NCBI GenBank assembly: GCA_035527755.1
Contig: DATKZX010000015.1
Coordinates: 1 to 55,323 of the forward strand
DNA length: 55,323 bases
Direction of reading: 5' to 3'
Origin: Methanomassiliicoccales archaeon
Lineage (GTDB): Archaea > Thermoplasmatota > Thermoplasmata > Methanomassiliicoccales > UBA472
This document shows, piece after piece, positions 49,639-55,323 of the stretch. Both the position numbers and the translations under genes were made by a program. Every line of letters starts with the position of its first letter. Positions within the stretch are counted from its first letter, which is position 1. Under the pieces are notes generated by a model, which did not search any database, was not told the origin of the DNA, and saw nothing but the letters and a program-made list of their open reading frames with translations.

Positions 49639-50961
49639 ATGATTAAACGAATTGGAATCAAGATCGCCCTACTCTTCGCCCTGGTCCTGGTGCTGATGCC
49701 TTTGGTCGCCTCACCAGCCGCGGCGGCTGATGGCGAGATAGACAGCGGTGACACCGCCTGGCTGATGATGGCCACCGGGTTGGTGTTCTTAATGACCCCG
49801 GCGGTGGCGTTCTTCTACGGAGGCATGCTGCGCAAGGATAGCTTCCTCTCCATGCTGGGACAGAGCATAATCATAGTCGGGATCGTCACGGTGATATGGG
49901 TCGTTCTCGGTTATTCGCTCGCCTTTGGGGCAGATCACTCCGGCCTCATCGGCGATGCTGGATATCTGATGCTTAACGGCGTCGATCTCTCGCCCAACGG
50001 CATAGCGCCGACCGTCCCCCACCTGCTGTTCATGATGTATCAGGGGATGTTCGCCATAATCACCGTCGCCCTGATCATAGGCGGTGTGGCGGAACGCATG
50101 AAGCTCAGTTCCCTGGTCATCTTCCTGTCCATATGGACGGTGGCGGTCTACATTCCCGTGGCCCACTGGGTGTGGGGCGGAGGATGGATCGCCCAATTAG
50201 GTGCGCTTGATTTCGCCGGCGGTACCGTCGTACATATCACCGCCGGAGTTTCGACCTTGGCCGCGGCCCTGGTGCTGGGAAAAAGGATCACCCACACCAA
50301 TGGTAATGCCGAGCAACCGCACAACATACCCTTCGTGGTATTGGGCGGCGCTTTGCTCTGGATCGGCTGGTTCGGATTCAACGGCGGCAGCGCCTTGGCC
50401 TCGAACGGATTGGCGGCCAACGCCCTGGTGGTCACCCATATATCGGCCGCGATGGCCGCGATCATCTGGGGATTGATCAGCTGGCTGCATACCGGCAGGG
50501 TGAGCGTTCTCGGGCTCATATCCGGTGGAGTGGGTGGACTGGTGGCCATCACGCCGGCGGCCGGATACGTCAACGCCACCGGAGCTCTATTCATAGGCAT
50601 GGGAGCGGCGGCGGTCTGCTATAGCGGGATACTGCTGCGCAAGAAGTTCGGGTTCGATGATGCCCTGGACGTCTGGGGAGTGCACGGTCTGGGCGGCACG
50701 TTCGGTGCCATCGCAACAGGTCTTTTCGCCACCACGGCGGTCAACGCGGCCGGAAAGGACGGCCTGCTGTACGGAGGCGGAACGAACCTTCTGGTGGCGC
50801 AGATCATCTCCGTCGCGGTGGTGTGGGGTTTCGCCTTCTGTATCACCGTGATCATACTGAAGGTCCTGTCCAAGTTCATGCCCCTGCGTATGAACAAGAG
50901 GGAAGAACGCATAGGCGCCGATATCATACAGCACGGTGAGAGCGCCTACTACCTGAGGTGA
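49639..50961 (+). CDS. amt: Ammonium transporter Amt
   Basis: Imports ammonium across the cytoplasmic membrane as a trimer. The 440 residues begin with a signal peptide (hydrophobic residues 8-29, then AAAADGE), followed by eleven membrane segments. The recruitment aspartate is Asp191, the twin pore histidines are His199 (VVHITAGV) and the one in WGVHGLGG, and the conserved GFNGGSAL lies between. GAGGT lies eight bases before the ATG. The C-terminal tail (RIGADIIQHGESAYYL) is the region that binds GlnK. glnK follows with overlap, and two dyads lie upstream. Confidence 0.96.
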   Translation: MIKRIGIKIALLFALVLVLMPLVASPAAAADGEIDSGDTAWLMMATGLVFLMTPAVAFFYGGMLRKDSFLSMLGQSIIIVGIVTVIWVVLGYSLAFGADHSGLIGDAGYLMLNGVDLSPNGIAPTVPHLLFMMYQGMFAIITVALIIGGVAERMKLSSLVIFLSIWTVAVYIPVAHWVWGGGWIAQLGALDFAGGTVVHITAGVSTLAAALVLGKRITHTNGNAEQPHNIPFVVLGGALLWIGWFGFNGGSALASNGLAANALVVTHISAAMAAIIWGLISWLHTGRVSVLGLISGGVGGLVAITPAAGYVNATGALFIGMGAAAVCYSGILLRKKFGFDDALDVWGVHGLGGTFGAIATGLFATTAVNAAGKDGLLYGGGTNLLVAQIISVAVVWGFAFCITVIILKVLSKFMPLRMNKREERIGADIIQHGESAYYLR

Positions 50962-50966
50962 TGAAA

Positions 50967-51305
50967 ATGAAGAAGATCGAAGCGATAATCCGCGGCGAGC
51001 GGTTGGAAGCGGTCAAGGTAGGGCTGGAGAAGATCGACGTGAACGCCATGACCATCACCGATGTTCTGGGCCGAGGGGAACAGAAGGGACTGGAGTTCAC
51101 CCACCGCGCGGGCAAGTACCGAGTGGACATGCTGCCCAAGGTCAAGGTGGAGGTGGTGGTGAACGATGATCGCGCTCAGGCGGTCATCGATGCCATCGTC
51201 GAATGCGCTCGGACCGGAGAGATCGGGGACGGTAAGATATTCGTCGTTCCCGTCGAGGAGACCATCCGGATCAGGACCGGAGAGAGCAGTTCCATGAAGG
51301 GCTGA
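50967..51305 (+). CDS. glnK: PII signalling protein GlnK
   Basis: Trimeric sensor that blocks Amt and other nitrogen proteins when nitrogen is ample, by binding ADP/ATP and 2-oxoglutarate. The 112 residues align directly with E. coli GlnB: KKIEAII at the start, Gln39 in GRGEQKG, the T-loop tyrosine Tyr51 in GKYRVD, and the two nucleotide sites TGEIGDGKIFV and EETIRIRTGE. Position 46 is His where enterobacteria have Tyr. The ATG at 50967 follows GAGGTGAT at good distance; GTG 50958 and ATG 50961 lie upstream. It overlaps or abuts the amt stop and is co-transcribed. Confidence 0.95.
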   Translation: MKKIEAIIRGERLEAVKVGLEKIDVNAMTITDVLGRGEQKGLEFTHRAGKYRVDMLPKVKVEVVVNDDRAQAVIDAIVECARTGEIGDGKIFVVPVEETIRIRTGESSSMKG

Positions 51306-51322
51306 GATCTTCGGCCCTTCCT

Positions 51323-51331
51323 CTTTTTATC
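51323..51331 (+). promoter_or_regulatory. TATA-like box of the AlkD-like gene
   Basis: CTTTTTATC centred 28 bp before the ATG at 51355. Confidence 0.5.
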
Positions 51332-51354
51332 TTTTTTATCCATTATCCCTAACC

Positions 51355-52044
51355 ATGCGTCCGGACGAGGTAATGCGCCGGTTGAACGAGCTGGCCGATC
51401 CATCAAGATTGAGCGGTATGGCCCGGTACGGCATCCCTGTCGATCGTGCTTTGGGCGTAACCTTGCCGCAGATCAGATCGCTGGCCAGGGAGATCGGGCG
51501 GGACCACGCGCTCGCCGCCGCCCTATGGGCCACCGAAGTGCACGAGGCCAGGATGTTGGCCACCTTGGTGGACGAACCCGACAAGGTCAGCGAATCCCAG
51601 ATGGACGCCATGGTGGACGAGTTCGCGTCCTGGGACATCTGCGACCAATGCTGCAACAACCTGTTCCGCCTGACCCCCAACGCCTGGAAGAAAGCATTGG
51701 AGTGGAGCGAGCGCCATGGGGAGTTCCAGAAAAGAGCGGGATTCGTTCTCATGGCCGTCCTGGCCGTCCATGCCCGTGAGGCCAAGGACGACGACTTCCT
51801 GTCGTTCCTTGACGCAGTAGAGCGCCATAGCGCCGATGAACGCAATTTCGTCAAGAAGGCGGTCAACTGGGCCTTGAGGCAGGTAGGAAAGCGAAACGTG
51901 CTCTTGAACCGGAAAGCGGTGGAGACGGCCGAAAGGATCAAGATGAAGGGGGACAAGGCCTCCAAATGGGTGGCCGCGGACGCGTTGCGGGAGCTGAAGG
52001 GCGATGCGGTCCAGCAAAGATTGAATAACCGCGAGGGGGGATAG
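51355..52044 (+). CDS. AlkD-like DNA alkylation repair protein
   Basis: A 229-residue all-helical HEAT-like-repeat protein of the DNA alkylation repair (COG4912) family, whose founding member AlkD excises alkylated bases. Visible markers are SWDICDQC in the middle, with the tryptophan-aspartate pair of the active cleft, and the KKAVNWALRQVGK stretch that lines the DNA-binding groove. Catalytic activity is not certain since related proteins can be inactive on the standard lesions. The gene is just upstream of a metallo-hydrolase gene (six bases), so they likely share a transcript. Confidence 0.82.
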   Translation: MRPDEVMRRLNELADPSRLSGMARYGIPVDRALGVTLPQIRSLAREIGRDHALAAALWATEVHEARMLATLVDEPDKVSESQMDAMVDEFASWDICDQCCNNLFRLTPNAWKKALEWSERHGEFQKRAGFVLMAVLAVHAREAKDDDFLSFLDAVERHSADERNFVKKAVNWALRQVGKRNVLLNRKAVETAERIKMKGDKASKWVAADALRELKGDAVQQRLNNREGG

Positions 52045-52050
52045 ACCATC

Positions 52051-52731
52051 ATGACCGAGTTGGAATATTTGGGGCATTCCGCGTTCGTTCTGCGCCATGA
52101 GAAGGAGGTCGTGTTGATAGATCCCTTTCTTGATGGTAACCCTTCAGCACCGCCTTCGGCCAAGGACATCCGTCCCACGCTCATACTGGTGACCCACGGC
52201 CATAGCGATCACAGCGGTGACGCGGCCGAGATATCCCAGCGCTGCGGGTGCCTGGTCCTGGCCACCTTCGAGGTGGGGAACAGGCTGGAGGAGATGGGAG
52301 CTAGCATCATCTCCGGGCACATCGGCGGAGAGTTCCTCTTCCCCTTCGGAAAGGTCAAGCTATTCCCGGCGGTGCACTCCTCCTCCTTCGACGACGTGCA
52401 CAACGTGGGCGTCCCCTGCTCATTCCTGATCGAGATGGGCGGCAGGATCCTATTCCACGCCGGCGACACGGCGCTGTTCGGGGACATGGCGCTCATCGGA
52501 GAGGAGGCCGTCATAGACGTAGCGATGCTGCCCGTAGGAGGCACCTACACCATGGGTCTGAAGGATGCCGTGAGGGCCATGAGGTTGCTGGGCGCCAAGC
52601 GGCTGGTCCCCATGCACTACGGAACGTTCGAGGCCATCGCATTGGACGTGGAGGAAATACGCAAAGGTTGCGCGAACGCCCCGTTCCATTTGTCCGTCAT
52701 GCGTCCCGGTGAGCGTCTGGAAGTTCGTTGA
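52051..52731 (+). CDS. UPF0173-type metal-dependent hydrolase (metallo-beta-lactamase fold)
   Basis: A 226-residue hydrolase. The metal motif THGHSDHSGD near residue 48, AVHSSSFDD, FHAGDTALFGDM and MHYGTFEA near the C-terminus together supply the ligands expected for a binuclear site. The protein resembles the UPF0173/UlaG-like group, whose natural substrates are mostly unknown. GAGGGGGGAT precedes the ATG and the gene begins six bases after the AlkD-like gene. The context suggests no specific pathway. Confidence 0.85.
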   Translation: MTELEYLGHSAFVLRHEKEVVLIDPFLDGNPSAPPSAKDIRPTLILVTHGHSDHSGDAAEISQRCGCLVLATFEVGNRLEEMGASIISGHIGGEFLFPFGKVKLFPAVHSSSFDDVHNVGVPCSFLIEMGGRILFHAGDTALFGDMALIGEEAVIDVAMLPVGGTYTMGLKDAVRAMRLLGAKRLVPMHYGTFEAIALDVEEIRKGCANAPFHLSVMRPGERLEVR

Positions 52732-52772
52732 AGTAAACGTTTTATCCTCTGGGGGCATGAGGGAGGGTTGAC

Positions 52773-54287
52773 ATGTTACGAAGCGGGAAGGTCGTCTGGT
52801 CATTGCTGGTGGCGATGCTCATACTGGTCATCATCGGCCCGGCGCTCCAGGCGGACCCTGGCGCCGTCACGATCTATCAGGTGGACGACCAGCAAACGGT
52901 GGATGCCGGGTACGGTACCTCTTTCCAATGGGTGGTCTACAACAACGGTTCGGACCCTCAACTGATCACCGTTGAGCTGGATACGGCCTTGCCGTCACGT
53001 TTGACCTACCTGCTGGAACCGACCTATGTGGTCGTCGAGCCGGGCGAGGGTCAGGATGTGTTCCTCAACATCACCGCCAGCCGCGACATGTACACTGTCA
53101 GCCTTACGCTGCAGATGCAATTCAACGTGACCGATATGATCACTGAGCAGGTCATCGGAGAATCGCACTCCGTGGTCCTTGACGCCCATTCATTCTACGG
53201 CGATCTAGATAGGGAGAACAAGGTCCTGGGTATCTGGGATAACTTCCTGCCCGCTCCTTTGGACGGCAACTGGGGAGCGTTCTCCGTCAGCATACTCATC
53301 TGGGTGGGGATCGCATACCTGATAATGAAGGGTTTGGGACCGGCCCTGCACAGTATGACCCGAAAGACATCCTCCCAGTGGGACGATGTCATCATCGAGG
53401 TGATCAAACATCCCCTGTTCCTGCTGGTACTGGTCTTCGGTATGATCTCCTCACTGGAAATACTGGAGCTGGACCCCGGCCTGGTGGCCGACCTGGAACT
53501 GGCCTACCTGCTCACCTTGGTGGTGATAGGGGCCCTTCTGGCATATCGATTGCTGGTGAAATTGGTCGTCGGCTACGGACGCGCCCGATCCAAGAATACC
53601 AGCTCGGACCTGGACGACGCCATGGTGAACGCGGTGGAGATGATAGGGAAGATCATCATCCCTGTCGCGGCCATTTTCATCATGGCCGGAATCCTGGGAA
53701 TGGACCTGGGAGGGGCGATACTGGGTCTGGGTTTCCTTGGGATCATCATCGGGTACGCCTTGCAGCCGACCCTGGGCAACTTCTTTTCCGGCCTTCAGCT
53801 GATGATCGACCGTCCTTTCAAGGTCGGAGACCGGGTCCCCCTGGAGAACGGGCATACCGCCGAGGTGCGCAAGATCGGCATGCGGATCACAACGCTACAC
53901 GACCTGGACACGTCCGAGGATATCATCGTCCCCAACTCCCTGATAGAGAATCAGACCATCATCAACATGAACGCCCCCGATGTCCGCTACAAGGTGAACG
54001 TCAAGGTAAGGGTGGGGGACTTCGAGAACGCCGGAAGGATCGAGGAGCTGATGATGGAAGCCTCGCGCCGCACCTCGCAGATACTGCAGGGCGATAACGC
54101 CCCGGTGGTGCGCGTGTCCGAGATCAAGGACGGACGCATGCTGCTCACCATATTCATCTGGGTGGACACGGTCTTCAATCGTCACATCGCCCGCACGGAA
54201 TATCGCACCAATCTTTACAAGGTCTTTAATGAGAACGGAGTGGAGTTCGCCCTTCCCCGGAAGATGGTGTGGTTGAACCGGGAATGA
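52773..54287 (+). CDS. MscS-family mechanosensitive channel with extracytoplasmic beta domain
   Basis: Opens on membrane tension to release solutes during osmotic downshock. The 504 residues begin with a signal/anchor segment (residues 8-26), then an outward beta-rich domain of about 110 residues similar to the Ig-like NEW/CARDB type, then about five membrane segments. The pore helix region GAILGLGFLGIIIGYALQPTLGNFFSGL is followed by the MscS beta domain (FKVGDRVPLENG, VPNSLIENQTI) and the C-terminal alpha-beta domain. Extra N-terminal domains occur in larger MscS proteins; the ligand, if any, is unknown. GAGGGAGGG precedes the ATG. A palindrome lies after the stop. Confidence 0.9.
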   Translation: MLRSGKVVWSLLVAMLILVIIGPALQADPGAVTIYQVDDQQTVDAGYGTSFQWVVYNNGSDPQLITVELDTALPSRLTYLLEPTYVVVEPGEGQDVFLNITASRDMYTVSLTLQMQFNVTDMITEQVIGESHSVVLDAHSFYGDLDRENKVLGIWDNFLPAPLDGNWGAFSVSILIWVGIAYLIMKGLGPALHSMTRKTSSQWDDVIIEVIKHPLFLLVLVFGMISSLEILELDPGLVADLELAYLLTLVVIGALLAYRLLVKLVVGYGRARSKNTSSDLDDAMVNAVEMIGKIIIPVAAIFIMAGILGMDLGGAILGLGFLGIIIGYALQPTLGNFFSGLQLMIDRPFKVGDRVPLENGHTAEVRKIGMRITTLHDLDTSEDIIVPNSLIENQTIINMNAPDVRYKVNVKVRVGDFENAGRIEELMMEASRRTSQILQGDNAPVVRVSEIKDGRMLLTIFIWVDTVFNRHIARTEYRTNLYKVFNENGVEFALPRKMVWLNRE

Positions 54288-54290
54288 GGC

Positions 54291-54316
54291 CTGTCGGCCT
54301 GATATCAGGACGACAG
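54291..54316. terminator. 26-base near-perfect palindrome between the channel gene and tRNA-Arg
   Basis: The arms CTGTCGGCCTGAT and ATCAGGACGACAG match except for one pair and have no loop; the core CCTGATATCAGG is fully palindromic. It follows the channel gene stop by three bases and precedes the tRNA 3' end by 22, so it could end transcripts or bind a dimeric protein. Confidence 0.5.
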
Positions 54317-54337
54317 TATGCATTTTATGAACAGAAG

Positions 54338-54412
54338 CGGGCGGGGGGGGATTCGAACCCCCGGCCTGCAGCTTAGGAGGCTGCCGCCATATCCAGACTA
54401 GGCCACCCGCCC
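54338..54412 (-). tRNA. tRNA-Arg (anticodon CCT)
   Basis: A full cloverleaf of 75 bases can be drawn. The acceptor GGGCGGG pairs with CCCGCCC, the anticodon stem GCAGC/GCTGC closes the loop CTCCTAA with anticodon CCT (reads AGG, arginine), and the T arm GGGGG-TTCGAAT-CCCCC is perfect. The discriminator is G and no CCA is encoded. There is no intron. The D stem has three good pairs and a U-U mismatch. Confidence 0.95.
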
Positions 54413-54466
54413 ACGCGTTCCGTTGATTAGAAATAAGATATTTAAAATGTTTTAAAAAGAAGGGGT

Positions 54467-55255
54467 TTAGAGCTCCTCTGGAGCCTTCTCGTCGGTGACC
54501 TCTTCGGTTGCCTCTTCGGTAACCTCAGCGGTAGCCTCTTCGGTGGCGGACTTCTCCTCTTTCTTGAGGTACTCCTCCACCAGCTCCACGGTCACGGCGC
54601 CGAAGACCTCTCGGAGGTCGGCGACGATCTTGTACTTGGACATCAGCCACTTCTGGTCGTACTTGCAGACGTCCGGTAGGTAAAGAACTACCTTATCGCC
54701 ATCGACAACGGCCCTGAATCCCTCATTGGTGCCGTAGTCCATCTCGCAGATGGCCAAGACCTTGTTCTCGTCTCCCTCGATCTTGTCCAGAACAGTGAAG
54801 TCGTACTTCAGAACGGCACCGGCGAAGCGGCGGTTGAAATCGACGCGGACCATCCTGTTGGTCACGGTGACGACGGTACCGGTGCGGTTGTGGATGTTAA
54901 CTTCCATACCGATCTCCGGGCGTATCTCCTGTCTCAGGAACTCCCGCAAGGCGATGTTCTCCAACAGCTTGGGGTCCCTCGGACCAGCGGCCTTCTCGGG
55001 GGGGATCTCGACGGTGCTCTTCACACCGATCTCGACGCCTTCCAGCGCCTCGTCCAATCCGGGGAAGACCCTTCCGCCGCCGACCAGCAAAGGCAGGGCG
55101 CGGTAGGTCAGGTTCTCGTTATAGATATCGGCCTCCTTGGCCTTGTCCGTGCTGGTGGTGTCGAAAAGCATACCGTTCTCAACGATGTATGCGTCGTAAT
55201 CCACGCGGACAATGTCACCCTTGGAGACCTTGATGGTCATAGATTCATCAGTCAT
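54467..55255 (-). CDS. FKBP-type peptidyl-prolyl isomerase with insert domain and acidic tail
   Basis: A 262-residue folding helper. KGDIVRVDYDAYI near residue 13, LFDTT and GGGRVFPGLDEALEG define the FKBP domain, interrupted by a chaperone-like insert as in SlyD (EIGMEVNIHNRTGTVVTVTN); the AVLKYDFTVLDK strand returns to the FKBP fold. A second region of about 90 residues follows, as in long archaeal FKBPs, and the tail is very acidic with repeated TEEA/TEEVT units. GGTGA five bases before the ATG at 55255 fixes the start; a GTG nine bases earlier is possible. A TATA-like run lies near 55307. Confidence 0.9.
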   Translation of the reverse strand: MTDESMTIKVSKGDIVRVDYDAYIVENGMLFDTTSTDKAKEADIYNENLTYRALPLLVGGGRVFPGLDEALEGVEIGVKSTVEIPPEKAAGPRDPKLLENIALREFLRQEIRPEIGMEVNIHNRTGTVVTVTNRMVRVDFNRRFAGAVLKYDFTVLDKIEGDENKVLAICEMDYGTNEGFRAVVDGDKVVLYLPDVCKYDQKWLMSKYKIVADLREVFGAVTVELVEEYLKKEEKSATEEATAEVTEEATEEVTDEKAPEEL

Positions 55256-55323
55256 GAGCTTCACCAGTAAACCTGATTAAGGCGAATTGGTTGATTGTTT
55301 GCCCGTAATTATATCTTTTGGTA

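Noticed and set aside
50967-51305. Suspected loss of the T-loop tyrosine (Tyr51) in GlnK
   Set aside because: Counting from the chosen ATG, Tyr51 is present in GKYRVD; only position 46 differs from enterobacterial GlnB.

Overview
The window is archaeal chromosome. It carries a zinc-finger topoisomerase I, the RFC small subunit, the ribosome-recycling ATPase ABCE1/Rli1, ribosomal protein L40e, FtsZ, archaeal-type riboflavin genes (RibL and the archaeal RibC), a bifunctional phosphoglucose/phosphomannose isomerase and NcsA. The fairly high GC content, the zinc-knuckle nicotinate phosphoribosyltransferase resembling the Thermoplasma type, the response regulator with a DUF835 domain and the CO dehydrogenase point to an anaerobic Thermoplasmatota-like archaeon. 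That placement is inference. I see no insertion sequence, prophage or CRISPR array. Genes are packed tightly, with many 4-base ATGA overlaps and touching convergent stops. In more than a dozen genes a TATA-like box lies about 26-31 bp upstream of the chosen start codon, so leaderless mRNAs seem common, and I used this to settle several starts.

Layout, 1-9.8 kb: the end of a surface fibronectin-III protein; an ABC-2 exporter pair; a DUF998 membrane protein; the hydrogenase maturation genes hypA-hypD; a small zinc protein; an asparagine-synthase-like ATPase, folC and endonuclease III in one run; and the nickel regulator nikR. 9.8-20.7 kb: topA, a metal-chaperone GTPase with an unknown partner, an Lrp regulator, OsmC, nicotinate phosphoribosyltransferase, enolase, a response regulator, L40e, the clamp-loader subunit and ncsA. 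20.7-32.7 kb: glyA, a 1327-residue DUF4011 helicase-nuclease (a likely defence protein), the sugar-phosphate isomerase, the operon ribB-ribL-ribC-ribH, an aminotransferase and a PUA/PAPS-reductase/ferredoxin fusion.

32.7-43.1 kb: ftsZ with a glutamine-rich tail, a helical protein of unknown function, a Roadblock protein, a PHP phosphoesterase, metG, the CO dehydrogenase pair cooS-cooC, a DUF2164 protein, and a less orderly stretch with a methyltransferase flanked by imperfect direct repeats and a frameshifted gene remnant. 43.1-55.3 kb: abcE1, an oxygen-defence pair (flavodiiron protein plus a 39-residue desulforedoxin), a second PHP protein, a lipoamide-dehydrogenase-like flavoprotein facing a DGC-domain protein, amt-glnK behind two perfect dyads, an AlkD-like protein, a metallo-hydrolase, a MscS channel, tRNA-Arg(CCT) and an FKBP-type isomerase.

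Two themes link the loci. The first is nickel: NikR with all four nickel ligands, HypA, HypD, a G3E GTPase with a CxCC site, and the Ni-Fe enzyme CooS with its Ni-insertion ATPase CooC. The second is anaerobic life with oxygen defence and iron-sulfur enzymes. The strongest leads are the CO dehydrogenase with a CX2C D-cluster motif, the helicase-nuclease, the PUA/PAPS-reductase/ferredoxin fusion, the amt dyads and the repeat-flanked methyltransferase segment.
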